From NCBI GenBank assembly GCA_038093515.1, contig JBBPSI010000010.1, positions 248,001 through 312,000 of the forward strand: a stretch of DNA of 64,000 bases. The letters are read 5' to 3'. Within the stretch, counting starts at the first letter, position 1. The number at the start of each line of letters is the position of its first letter. The DNA comes from Butyriboletus loyo (taxonomy: Eukaryota; Basidiomycota; Agaricomycetes; Boletales; Boletaceae). Below are positions 33,122-44,208 of this stretch, piece after piece. A model generated the notes under the pieces. That model was given only the letters and a program-made list of their open reading frames with translations, was not told the DNA's origin and searched no databases. The position numbers were made by a program, and so were the translations under genes.

Positions 33122-33433
33122 ATGCGCATACCATACCTGCCTCACATCTTGTACTCTACTGCTCTGAGCTCCGTGTCAATCCATCTGCTCTGGCAAAGAA
33201 CTACCGAAAAAGAAGACCGCGCTCGTTATCATGCACAAGTGTCAATCCTCGAAGACCTCGCCCAGCGACTTCGCTCAGACGCGCCGATCACTGACGAGGA
33301 AATAACCAGACTCAAAAGCCTCGCTCGAGTGCACGGCCAAGGCGATGGACAGGAACAGTCTACTGAAGAAATACGATGGTCGGAAGTGGTTTGGGGGAAA
33401 AAAACGGCAGACAGTGACCGGAAAAATGAGTGA
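33122..33433 (+). CDS. Small conserved fungal protein with N-terminal membrane anchor
   Basis: Uninterrupted 103-residue frame from ATG 33122. The first 25 residues form an anchor (YLPHILYSTALSSVSIHLLW). A charged helical region follows (RYHAQVSILEDLAQRLRSD, DEEITRLKSLARVHG), and then EEIRWSEVVWGKK near the end. This order (short anchor, helix, EEIxWxEVxxG) is the pattern of a widespread but uncharacterised fungal small protein, probably mitochondrial. It could alternatively be the last exon of the gene upstream, but the start codon, anchor and complete length argue for a separate gene. Confidence 0.65.
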   Translation: MRIPYLPHILYSTALSSVSIHLLWQRTTEKEDRARYHAQVSILEDLAQRLRSDAPITDEEITRLKSLARVHGQGDGQEQSTEEIRWSEVVWGKKTADSDRKNE

Positions 33434-33860
33434 ACGTGAGGAGAGTTGGGGATGGGTGTGTGTTACACATCTGCGTAGAGACACGTCGCCTAACTCTTTA
33501 CTTCGTGGACAGCTCGTGAAAATAGTTGATGTATCGTCATGCGTTATAGAACGGTTGACAATGGCACCATGTAAATGCTGCCCGGTATACGCCAGGCGGC
33601 CAGACTTCGCGGGTTATTTCTGGTGCATCAGTGCTCGCCATTGTGAGTCCCCCCATGCCCAAGTCCTACACGTTGAATTGAATAGCACCCAAAGTTACAC
33701 ATACACGACAACCAATACTATACAAAACATGAGAAAATAAAAACCATCGATTGTCCAGAGCAGAGCAAAGTAAGCCGATGGCACAGGGATTAGACGCCTA
33801 ACTGTGTAGTTGTGTCAGTGAGGCAATGACGAGGAATTGGAGCTGACTCGAACATACAAC
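33434..33860. other. Convergent intergenic region, nothing recognised
   Basis: Between the small plus-strand gene and the minus-strand BTB gene. It contains AT-rich candidate 3' end sequence near 33700-33750 (AAAATAAAAACC). No coding content supported. Confidence 0.35.
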
Positions 33861-35185
33861 TTAGCTGCGGGAGGTTTTCTCCGCCTTCTGATGCTTCTCC
33901 CTCGCTTCCCTGGTTTGCTTCGCTTTCTCCATCCTCTCCTTCTCTTCCTTCTCCTTGGCTTGCTTCGCTTTCTCCATCCTCTCCTTCTCTTCCTTCTCCT
34001 TGGCTTGCTTCGCTTTCTCCACCCTCTCCTTCTCTTCCTTCTCCTTGGCTTGCCTCGCCCTTCTCTGTTTCTCCTCCTCCTCCTTCTCCTTGTCTTGTAA
34101 TGCTTTCGCGAGCCTTCCCTCGTTGCTTCCCTTCTCCACCTTCTCCTGCTCCTTCCATGGATCTCCCTTTTCCTCGCCGCCTGTCTGAAGGGGATTGTTC
34201 TACATACGAATGTGCATTAGCTGAGACAACACCAATCTAGGACCAAGTCTGCCTACCAGATGAGATGGTGGTCTGCTGGTGGGTCGCGCCGTCCTGTCTG
34301 GAATCTGTGGCTCCGCCAAGGTTATTGTGGATGCACTCGCTCTAGTCGCGTGGGCACGCTCGCCATTCAAGTCTGAGGCTTGACTCCCCGACCCCGTGGC
34401 GGCACCATATGACCGGGGACTCAAGCCTTGGTTGAAACGCTTCGAGACAATCTCTCTCAAAGCGCCCTCTTCAAGGCTTGCGCTTGTTGGACTTTCGTGG
34501 CGCAACTCGACGGCTTTACGTTGGGCGTCTTCACGCGCCTGAAGGAGGTTGATCAGTATTTCTAGCGGTATGAGACGCCCATCTGCCTCTGTTGGCACTG
34601 TCGGGCTCTTGCAAATGTCTACATATGAGGAAAGGAGTTGCTCGCCGTCGACCCCGTGTTCGTTGTAGATAGAGATTCTCTCTGCTGGGGGTAGTTCCAG
34701 GGCTTCTAGCTCTCGAAGAGCTAGCTGCCTGATCTTTGGAAAGTCCCAACGCGTGGAGAGGCGAAGGATGGTGACCCAGTTTTCCTTGGTTTGCTGTCCG
34801 TATGAATACTCCCTATTCGATCGAAATGATGAACCGATTCGCTCAACAACATCCGAGTCGGTTACTCACCGATCATACCACACCCATAGTAGCAGCTCGA
34901 ACTCGTCGGGTCGGACGTCGTCGAGGGTGAAGGGCATCGCATCCGTCCCCGACGGAGGATCATCTTCTGCAGCGCTCTCAAAGAGATCACGAAAGACGGC
35001 CGACTCGCGCTCAAAGAACGACTTGTGGACTCTGAACCGAGTTTTTCCCGTCTTCGCATGATACGCTTATCAGTCCAGATGATCTCGGTACCCACGAGCT
35101 GGATCAGACCCACCAAAAAGGAGACACTTCCGTCGGTAATATAGTAGATGGGGTGATTGGTCACTCGTCCGATACCGCCTCCCAT
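33861..35185 (-). CDS. BTB/POZ domain protein with Lys/Glu-rich repeat tail (paralog 1)
   Basis: Exon 1 (35185 to about 35110) gives HPIYYITDGSVSFLV, and exon 2 (about 35055-34870) gives NTLFRVHKSFFERESAVFRD plus DDVRPDEFELLLWVWYD. Together these form a BTB/POZ domain of the kind greatly expanded in Agaricomycetes. Exon 3 gives ENWVTILRLSTRWDFPKIRQ and LALRELEALELPPAERISIY, the BACK-like helical part. After a Ser/Pro-rich linker, the tail is an almost pure charged coil (KEKEEKERMEKAKQA) built from 45-bp tandem repeats and ends KTSRS. BTB proteins dimerise and often serve as adaptors; the partner is unknown. Two further paralogs lie at 42.6-43.6 and 44.2-45.7 kb on the same strand. Confidence 0.8.
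33916..34050. repeat. 45-bp tandem repeat, three copies
   Basis: Three consecutive 45-bp units (33916-33960, 33961-34005, 34006-34050) differ by a single base and are flanked by decayed units. On the minus strand each encodes 15 residues of the charged coil in the BTB protein tail, so copy number can change without breaking the frame. Confidence 0.85.
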
Positions 35186-35921
35186 GTTTGTTGATGGTAG
35201 GGTAGAGGGGAGGGATGGAGGGTGTCGAAGGACGTCGAGCCGACCCGACGCTATCTATACCCGACTGCGGGCGTCTCTTCGCGGAGAGATCCATCAGGGC
35301 GATGGGTTTAATATCGCCACGGGGGGGGAGCGGGGGGACATGCTGTGAGGATCCTGTTTCGTGTGGGTGCAAGAATCACTTCTCATTCTATTCAGCTTTC
35401 TCATGCGGTCGCCCACACGTTGCCTTTGTAACGAGAGGGCAGTGGTAATGTGATCAGGGCGCAGTCGACCCTCACAGCAACGCGGACCTACAACTTGACG
35501 CGATAACAAGGCACGCTCCTTTTCAGCGACGCTGTATGAAACTCCGGTGCATATTCGTACTAGTTTCAGCTTTTCAGCTCGAGATTATCTCCCGATCGCC
35601 ACGTTGGCACTAGCGAGTCACACAGCAAGATGTCGAACCCTAGCACACAGCCGAGTAAGACATGTAATAGTCGTCCTATTATTATACAACATCCCTTTCG
35701 GTGTCGACGATCATTCGATTTCCTCAGCGAAAACGTCTTTATTCTTGAAGCACCCTAAAGGTCACTTGCTCCCCTGCTTCGACCATTTCCACCACACAAA
35801 CGTCGCGTATGCCCAGGAGCTGATAGTGTACCCCTTCTTTGATGTCATTCTTTTCCACACCGTGACTGTGTTTGTGTTCGCTGTGATGAGCTCCAGTCTC
35901 CACATGCGAGAACGGCGATGC
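35186..35921. other. Upstream region of BTB paralog 1 and 3' flank of the F-box gene
   Basis: No gene supported. Contains a poly-G run near 35321-35337 and a 20-bp motif shared with the upstream region of BTB paralog 2. The plus-strand frame at 35547-35990 is not protein-like and overlaps the last exon of the minus-strand F-box gene. Confidence 0.35.
35474..35493. promoter_or_regulatory. 20-bp motif shared upstream of two BTB paralogs (copy 1)
   Basis: ACAGCAACGCGGACCTACAA lies 289 bp before the start of BTB paralog 1. The copy at 43803-43822 differs at one base and lies about 228 bp before the start of BTB paralog 2. The surrounding sequence is not conserved, so this is a candidate regulatory element or a remnant of the duplicated promoter. 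Confidence 0.4.
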
Positions 35922-38294
35922 TCACTGCTGGGCGATGTGACATACGGCACGGTCATACAACATTGCATCCCCTACGCAAGGCCGGCATAACAGGCATCGC
36001 GTCCAATCTGGAGGGAATACTTTCTGGACGGACTGTTCGACAGCCTGGATCGCGCCAATGTACTCGTCGTTGACAAGCTGCCAGCGTGGTGACTCGGAAA
36101 GAGGCGCTAGCTCGATGGTAATGTAGTGATAAAAACGAGCGTGCCAGATCTATCGTTCAACGTTCAGCACTCGGTGCTCACTCCTTTCAGCAGAGAGCAA
36201 ATCGTACCGCATGCTTCCAGTTCATAACAAGTGTATGCCCCCAGCAAGACAGACACCTCAGTCGCGCATCACGGCGGTCCATATCATCCACTGTGGCCAC
36301 ATTCGGATCCAATCCACATGCATAGATGATGTAGGGAGCTTCCTCCAAGAATTGGAGTCCACATCGATCATGGATCGACCCAGCGTGTTCCGAGTTGTCC
36401 ACGCAGGGGATCCATCGAGGAATACCATCATTGCTCAACAATTCTTCATCAACGGGGAGCATCGTGCCATTCCGCATTGAAACCGAGAGTACTTCGGGAT
36501 GAACACAAGGGCCAGTGTCACCCATGTGGAACACAGCACAGGCTAGATGTAGTTTGTCCATAGCCGTCTGGCATAATTTTGCATGTCTGGTACTGCCCAA
36601 CACTTTATTCCGATCTCCGGAAACGTTGTCTGGAGACAAAAAAGAAGGGATCTTCACTAGCCCAGCAATTTCAGAATTGACCTTCCGCATCCACTCATCG
36701 ACTAATACAGAGAGTTGTGCAAATGCAGATGCAAATGGTTTGTCGCCCAGTCGAGTTCCTTCAGGAGCCCTGATAACGTCTCGAAAGGGAGGGAAACGAA
36801 TAAGGTCGGCCACATGAGGGAGAAGGTCAAAGGTTGAGGTATCTGGCGATGACTGTATCACATATCTCTCGTATTCGGACTTCAATGAGCGTCGACGCGG
36901 TAGGTAAAGAGTTTTCTCTATTCGTTGCGACCGGAAGTTGTCCATGATCTTGACCCAATCAGGCCACATTCGGTCCCACTCTAGCATATCTATAATCAGC
37001 TCCAGTTCGAAGTGGACTGATGTCGTGAAAGCTGACCACTGTCCATGAGGGGATTGTATTTCTTGAAAACAGATTTGTAGGATTTTTCGATGGACTTGTC
37101 TCCGAAATACGCAAGCTCGGGCTCATACCCACGCTGCCTGAGGCGCTCAAAAATGCTACGCCAGTAGAAATCAAGACCATTGTCATTCAAGGGGAAGAGC
37201 TCACCTTGCTTGTCGCTCCTTCCGAAGTATGTCTAGGTCAAATCTGTGTACTCGTCCCTTTCGTTGCTGCCAACATAAACATTTGGATGCGTGCTGCTAA
37301 GACTAATTAGACAAATCGTCAAAAGAAAGGAAAACATCCAATCGAACCCCGGATATAATTGCACGCTGTTTCCGTTTATCATTTAAAAACTGTGTCTTGT
37401 CGAAGGACGAGCGATATTCGCGCATAAACGAGTCCATCTGATCTCTGTCAACCCACTGTCCCGAAGCTGAGAAGTAGTCTAGAGGCGCATTAATTTTGAT
37501 AGTACTGCCACATACCCTCCCCTACTGCGGACCAGTCATGAGACAGAATATTGTCCTTGAGGATGATCTCGTCGCAGAGATGAAGATGGCAAAGCCTGAT
37601 GCTATGTGAGCTTTAAGCCTCTGCTGAGACATCCACAAAGCCATACCGTTCAGCTCTGCAGGCCGGGCAATACCTGCGGCGCATGTTCCAGAGAACAGTT
37701 TTCGCCGATTTACCGCAGCCCTGTATGTACCACACTCAGGTTTCGAACAGTCTGAAGAGTCTGTACTCACATGGCAACGGGCGTAAAACACGAGATTTGT
37801 GTATTCCGGTTCATCTAAATCAGCTGGGCAGCCAGGCAGACCCTTGATTTGGTCAAGTGCAGTCTTCCAAAGAAACAACGACGATTTATGCATCAAGAGG
37901 CCTCTGAGTGACTTGCACGTACGTGCAAGGTTCAGAAGATCCATAGGATAAATGTATGCAAAAATCTATCATTGCCATACGATTCAGCAAAGGATCAAAA
38001 TATGACAAAGGGGCATTCACGTACGATGTATAGTTCGTCGAGATTTAATTGACATAATCCTCTTTGCTCCCCTCTATGCCGCTTCCTTGGTGCCTCTACA
38101 TTCCCTCGTCGGCGCTTCTTGGTGAGTGGTGCGGCACTATCTTCTGGAGGAAGTTCGATCGATAACACTTGGTCGCTATCGTCGACTTGGCCTGATGCAA
38201 CTCTGTCCGCAGCTGATCCTGGGGGCACCATCGTACAAGTTCGTGGACAGGGGATGCCACGCGCATCGCGTTCCTTTTGTAGTGGCTGTGCCAC
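35922..38294 (-). CDS. F-box protein with Cys/His zinc-binding segment
   Basis: Exon 1 (38294-38025) encodes an acidic/basic N-terminus (TKKRRRGN, PRKRHRG) ending LCQLNLDELYI. Exon 2 starts at 37965 (IFAYIYPMDLLNLARTCKSL), completing the F-box, and continues through ALDQIKGLPGCPADLDEPEY to YARCH. The next exon supplies GCGKSAKTVLWNMRRRYCPA, so a CxxC..CxxC zinc-binding unit is formed. Later exons carry FERLRQRGYEPELAYFGDKS, MLEWDRMWPDWVKIMDNFRS and a long helical middle. The end holds RCLSCWGH, ELAPLSESPRWQLVNDEYI and RCLLCRPCVGD, another possible zinc site. F-box proteins recruit substrates to SCF ubiquitin ligases; the substrate is unknown. A decayed paralog lies immediately to the right. 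Confidence 0.75.
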
Positions 38295-39131
38295 TCATCT
38301 GCATTGTCCTGTTAATCGGGTCAAGCAGGCATTGCCTGGTCACCTATAGGATTTCAGTCCATGTAAAATTCCCGGGTCATTCTCCCTTTGTTTTAGTCAC
38401 AGGCCAAAGGAATTCGTTGGTAGTTTCGCATTGGCGGACGTTGTTCTGTCAAGTAAAACATTCGCTGGTCCGACAAATGTCTGGCAAGTGCTTGTGAGTC
38501 TCGATTCCGACGCGCTTTGAGTCAACAATAACATACCGAGATCTGAGCGTTCCGCAACTTGAAGGCTGCGACGGGCAACGCATATCGAGATTTTCTCGCG
38601 GTACACGATAGGACGCCGTGAAGGAATGTCGGGGAGTCTTTGAGGCAAACGTTCCCATCGTCAACAGTTGTTGCAAACAAGCACGAAATAAGATGTAAGT
38701 AGCAGGTCAAGGTTCAGATGAGGTCAGCCAATTTCTTTCCCGCTTCTGTTTCCTACTACCGCGACTCACACAAGTTTTAAATATTTGTCCAATTGCAAAC
38801 AAAGCCGACCCCCCACATCCATGAGAGTGCAGTGAGACGACGGATCAAAGTGAAGGGTAATTTACTTTACCAAGTCTAATAGGACCGCGGTTTTTTCAAG
38901 CCATTATACATGACGCACACCCCTCTAACTACGAAGTTCCTATCACACAGTCTCATGGAAATGAAATGAAATTTTTTGATGGCACCTGAATGTAACTTGT
39001 TCCCTCTCCACCATCAAGTGAGAATCACATATGCCAATAGGTATATCTTTGCTGGATGTCACTGTTTTTCCATGCGTAGGTTGTGACCATGTTAGTGTTT
39101 ACTGTACGTACGAGATTAGCGATGCGAGTGC
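38295..39131. other. Intergenic region between F-box gene and F-box pseudogene
   Basis: Short minus-strand frames near 38400-38710 lack family features. The stretch 38800-39100 is AT-rich non-coding sequence. No feature supported. Confidence 0.35.
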
Positions 39132-41201
39132 TCACCAGTCACCAGTTGTATAACTGATACGGGTCATTGTTGTCCTGTATTGCGTCTCCCACGTAAGGCA
39201 CCGCAGAGGACTAGAAAATGATTTCATTTTGATGGACTGCTCAACAGCCTGGACCGCATCGATATGCTCATCGTCAACAAGTTGCCAGCGGGGTGATTCG
39301 GAAAGGGGCGCTAGCTCGCGGGAGTGATGGGCACGAGCGTACCACATCTATTATTACTCAGCCTTGATGGATCACCCTTGTCAGTGAGAGAAAGGACGTA
39401 CCGCGTGCTCCCAGTCCATGGCGATATTGGGTGAGCCACTACAGCAGACACCTCAGTCGAGCATTCCGGTGGTTCATATCATCCGCCTTGGATCCAGTCT
39501 GCACGCATGTTCAATGTAGGGAGCTTCTTCTAAGAATTGGATGCCGAATGAATCCGAGTTAGACGCAGGGTGTCCCGAATCGTCTTCACAATGAACGAGC
39601 ACTTATTGGTGACCAACCATCGAAGTCAAAATACGTCGAGATGTATAGTAACGCCAGCGTAAGCTATTTGGAACAGAGCACAAGCTAGTTGTAACTTGTC
39701 CAAGTCTGTTTCGATGTCGTGCTGCTGGATGCCAAAACACGACAGGTGGATGCGTTTTCTGAAAATGGATGGAGGGGAATTTTCACTAGCTCAGCAAGTT
39801 CGGCGTCGAGTTTCTTCCTCCGTTCAGCAACTAGCAGGATAACCGTTCACACACAGATGCAAATAGCTTATTATTCGTATCCTCGGGAAGCCTTGATGAT
39901 CTTTAAAAGGAGGGAAATGGGCGGGGTCGGACACATGTGGAAGAAGGTCGAACGTTGGTGCATCCGGTGGCGGGTGTGTCACGTATCTCCAGTATGCAGA
40001 CACCAAAGAGCGTCGATACGGTTCGTAAAAAGCTACCTCCATTCGTTTCGACCGAAAGTCATTCACGATCTTGATCCACTTGAGCAACATCTGGTCCCAT
40101 TCTAGCATATGTATGATCAACTCCAATGAGTGAATTGCTTTGGTGAAGGCTAATCTTTTGTCCGTGAGCGGCTTGCAAATCCCGAAATCGGAGTGGCGAC
40201 ATTGTTGAATTTGAGAATAACCGAAGTATGCAATCTCATGCTCATACCCGAGCCGCTCAAACCGCTTGAAAATTCTACGCCAGTTCGATATAAAAAGCAC
40301 GAGTTTCAAGAAACAGGACAGACCTTCTATTGCGTTCTTGCAGACACTGTTTCTGGTCCGCTTTGCGTGCTGTTGACAACTGATCAGAAAAATGAATGAA
40401 GGAGAGGAAATCCAACGAACCTGGCGTATAGCACTACGCTGTTTTTGTTTGTCGCTTATAGTTGTGTCTTGTCGGAAGATTGGCGATACTCGCGTATAAA
40501 TGAGGTCACTTGGTCTCTATAAAACCACATGATGTATTCTGCAATGTGTTGTGGAAATGTGGTACCTGGAACAGCAATGCCACGAACCTCTTTACTGTGA
40601 TATATTCCATAGGCAGTACGGTGTTCGTGCGGATGACCTCAGGGGAGGAAGTACCTAATTTTGTCTATGAACAAGGTCTGTCCTGAAATATCTAGGCAAC
40701 TTTACCGTCTTCTTCTGCAGTCTTGACAACACCTGTGACGTATATTCCAGAGAATGGTTGTCGCGTATTTTCCACAACCTTGTACCTGTATCGGTGCATT
40801 TCAACCCATCCAAGATGTCTGAACGTACTTGGTAGCGAGCATATTTGCATATTCCGGCTCAGTCAAGTCGGCCGGGCAGTCAGGCAGACCCTTGGCTTGG
40901 TGACGTGCGGTTTTCCATGCGGTTGAAGATTTGTCCATAAAAAGCCCTCGGAGGAACTTGCACGTATGTGCAAGATTCAGGAGGTCTATAGGGTGGATGT
41001 ATGCGGCATCTCGTCGAGTTTTTTTGCCAGGGGATGAGACACCGTAGTGTCCTTGGGAAGCACTTCGTCGTTGGGGTGGACTTGGCCTGACTCGATTGCC
41101 TTGTAGTTGATCTCGTCTGCACCATCGTAACTTAGAATCAGTTCGTGATTGGGGAGTTTCAACTTGCGTCGGGTCCCTCGTATGGTGGCTGTGTGAGACA
41201 T
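39132..41201 (-). pseudogene. Decayed F-box paralog
   Basis: A second copy of the neighbouring F-box gene in several broken pieces. The first piece (41201-40986) starts MSHTATIRG and ends at a stop just after KKLDEMP. The F-box helix (AAYIHPIDLLNLAHTCKFLR) continues in another frame at 41010-40950, with no intron where the intact copy has one. The middle piece (40309-39824) parallels FERLGYEHEIAYFGYS and MLEWDQMLLKWIKIVNDF of the intact copy, then shifts frame near 39900. A C-terminal piece (39347-39230) reads SRELAPLSESPRWQLVDDEH. The frames are separated by stops and small indels. Confidence 0.75.
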
Positions 41202-41284
41202 AACCCCTATGATTTATTCAATCAGGTCAAGCAGACATACCACAACTGCAATGAACAGTTTTCGACAACAGCACGTCGAGCCCG

Positions 41285-41935
41285 ATGCCATCACAGATAA
41301 ATAGTTCGTTGTTGGGTACGACGCGTGGCAGACCAGTGCCCTACATCTGTCCCAGCAGACAAAACACAGAAGAAAGTCCACAACAGATCAACTTCGTTTT
41401 CTGTCCCTCTGAGCACGTCATCCAGCTCATGAGCCATGGCGTCGAGTATGTCTGCGTTCCATCACTCATCCACTCCGTCCTCCCACACGACGGTCGCGCT
41501 CATGATCGACTACGCAGACAAGGCCAAGAACCCCCCCGTTTGCCGCCTCCCGACAGGTACTCAATATCGCCCAAACGCGTCATCCAGAACGTCTTGGCGA
41601 ATCCATCACCCTTGGCTCCTTCACGCATTCCACAAGCTCATCACCCCCTTTGTCGACCGGTGACGCGAACGAAGATGCGTTTCAGCCCCGTCCGAGACGA
41701 CGCTGGGCTATGGCGGTCCACCGAGGCAAGTAACAATGGCCAATATGATGCCAAACTGTTCGAGCTCGATCAGCTTGTCAGTGACAGTTGGTTGGGCTCG
41801 GCGCTATTTACATGTACTCCTGAGGTCTATTGGCCCGCGCTCCTGTCCATGACCAAGACCCAGAAGAACGACATGACACATGTGTGGCGAGGTCAAGTTG
41901 GTGCTGGTATCAAGGACTGGGATGTCAAAGTCTCT
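41285..41935 (+). pseudogene. Decayed CRAL-TRIO (Sec14-like) domain gene
   Basis: Three frames must be combined to read a Sec14-like lipid-transfer domain. Frame one reads RGRPVPYICPSRQNTEESPQ and the following strand. Another reads TVALMIDYADKAKNPPV, then QVLNIAQTRHPERLGESI. A third reads HHPWLLHAFHKLITPFVD and PVTRTKMRFSP. A final stretch reads YDAKLFELDQLVSDSWLGSA and PEVYWPALLSMTK. The order and content match the CRAL-TRIO lipid-binding pocket of fungal PDR16/SFH-type phosphatidylinositol-transfer proteins. Frame changes with no splice sites between them indicate indels. The N-terminal CRAL-TRIO helical part is not seen. Confidence 0.55.
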
Positions 41936-42597
41936 GTTGATGAATGTTTTGTAATCGATAAACATTCTTTACTCTTCACGACAGGACCTGGAAGGACTGG
42001 ATGGTGAGGAATTCAGGCGAATGAAATACGACGCCAGGTTTAGGTAAGGTCCATTACGTGGGGCAGCAGATTCGGCGGTCCTCTCGAACGTTTTCTCAAG
42101 TCGAATATCTGTCACCGTTTTGAGACACAACACGACGTGCGCCCAAGCCTCTGTGTTCACGTATTAAATCCGTACGTATTTTTTGGCAGTTCCGATCAAA
42201 GACGCGGAGTTAGTGAGTGTAAATTAATTGTTTCACCCTCAAGTCGATACACCTTCTCGATGATGCCGAGGATTCGATTGTGGCTTACATAACCCACACA
42301 GAAGTCCCCGCAAACGTTTCACTGGTTTACAAAGACTTGATGCTCTTTCATGGAAGATTCGGCGAGTTACGATACATATACGACCCAGTTCCCAAGAGAT
42401 AACTGCCTCCCACGAAACAGAAAGCAAGCAAGAGTACACAAAAATCGCCTCACGCTTGGCGATTATTGAATCATCGAACGAACGCAGTCCGCGGACCACG
42501 TCCTTACTTATTTTGCCCTATAATACCTGATGAGTTACTCCGGCATAAGGATGAGACTACACGAACCCTATGGGCGTTTAGTACCGCCGACCCCACC

Positions 42598-43575
42598 CTA
42601 ATAGTATTCGTGAGAAGGTACCGTCGCACAAAAGTTGCCTTGGCTCACCTGTGATGAGACATTCTGTGATAGATCCGGGAGCGCGCCCGGTTTTGCCTTC
42701 TTGGGGTTTGGGTGCTTAACGGTGACGACGTTGGCGTGCGCTGAATTGTCGCCAGCAGCTTTACCGTTGTTCATGATTTGACCATCCCCTCTGACGGTCT
42801 GGTCGTTCGAGTGAATGGCCAATTCAAACAACTCTGCTACGATCGCGTTGACGATGTCGTCGGGAACAGTGGCGGTCGTCGGTGTTTTGCATCCATGTTC
42901 GGAAGCAGAGAGGAGCAGCCGCTCCCGTACGCTTGCCAACTTAAGCACCGTTTCCATCGTCAATATCCTTCCCTCTTCAGGCGAAGGAAGCTTCGGGCTT
43001 CTGCACAACGTGACGTAGGACGGGAGCAAGAGCTCCTTGTCGACGGAGTACTGCTTATACGTTGTAATCTTCTCGATCGGCTCAAATTTCAGCTCTTCGA
43101 GGTGGCGGATGGCGAGTTCCCTTATTTCAGGGAATCGCCACTGGGTCGCAAGGCGTAAGATTGTCAACCATTTTTCTTTATTTTGCTTCGAAAACGAATA
43201 TCGCCTCGGTTACTCGAGTCAGTACCGCCGAACGATGCTCCCACAATGCAACTCACGGGTTATACCAAACCCAGATGAACTGTGAAAACTCGTCTGCTTT
43301 CACGTCGTTGATTTTATATGGGGTATCCGTTGACCCATCCTGGCCTTCAATCGAAGGGTGCAGCCGGGCACAGAAGTACTCGGATTCTCTCTCGAAAAAA
43401 AAACGGTGTAAGCGGAACAATGTGTTCTCGACCTACATATGTTCCGCCGAACATCGTCAGTGTGGCTCGACATGAAATGAAGCGGGAACCACGCCACCAA
43501 GAAACAGATATTGCCATCTCTCAGATAATAATCCTCGTGTTTTTTCATCGCGTTAACGCCTAGGTTCGCCGACAT
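42598..43575 (-). CDS. BTB/POZ domain protein (paralog 2)
   Basis: Exon 1 (43575 to about 43490) reads KKHEDYYLRDGNICFLV. Exon 2 (about 43435-43255) reads ENTLFRLHRFFFERESEYFC, and KINDVKADEFSQFIWVWYNP at its end. Exon 3 (from about 43190) reads KEKWLTILRLATQWRFPEIR, HLEELKFEPIEKITTYKQYS and LPSYVTLCRSPKLPSPEEGR. The layout equals that of paralogs 1 and 3: BTB split by one intron at FLV, then BACK-like helices, then a low-complexity tail. The tail carries VKHPNPKKAKPG. A GTGAGC donor after VSSQ suggests one more small exon downstream of the stop near 42598, so the 3' end is uncertain. Confidence 0.75.
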
Positions 43576-43802
43576 ACTGCTTCAGAAGAAATTCGGGTTG
43601 TCGTCGGGAAGGGACTATGGGACAGGAGAGGACCAAACGAGCGGCTTTTTATCTACGTGACCATCGTGCTTCTTTACGAGGAACCCCTATGGATTAGGTT
43701 TGTTTTCCCAAGGTGATCTCTGCGCCCGGTGACCTCGTGGCGTGATCGATCGATCCAACTTCCCTGTTAGTTTTACGCGCATGCGTTGGATCCACAGCAT
43801 CT

Positions 43803-43822
43803 ACAGCAACGTGGACCTACAA
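43803..43822. promoter_or_regulatory. 20-bp motif shared upstream of two BTB paralogs (copy 2)
   Basis: ACAGCAACGTGGACCTACAA, about 228 bp upstream of BTB paralog 2. It matches 19 of 20 bases of the copy at 35474-35493 upstream of paralog 1. A comparable copy was not found upstream of paralog 3. Confidence 0.4.
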
Positions 43823-44208
43823 GCGGCTTATCAGTTGATCCATGCCACTCATCATTAGGGATCCGCAGTTTTCTAGAAATATTTTGTTTGTTACTCCTGT
43901 GCCAGGCCACCGAGCGTGTTTTACTTCCACGGATCACACGAAGACCGCGACATTTTGAAAGAGCATCGCGGGTACATCGCTGTATTTATGGAATTTCGTA
44001 TGAAGAAGAACACCAGGTTACTCCGGGAATGGAATGTATTTTTTTTTGTGATGGAACAGCAGCCCTCTGCCCACCTGAAAAGATCGCAGCGGGGAAATCA
44101 AATGGTCTTCTTTCCCATACCACGCTGAGCTCCTCCCACTTTCTGTCCCCTCCTATTTCTCACCGCTACATTGGAGAAGTCAGATACTCGTAGAGTAATC
44201 CTAACGCA

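Noticed and set aside
33837..34188. Leu/Phe-rich plus-strand frames read as membrane proteins
   Set aside because: They are antisense to the Lys/Glu-rich 45-bp repeats of BTB paralog 1.
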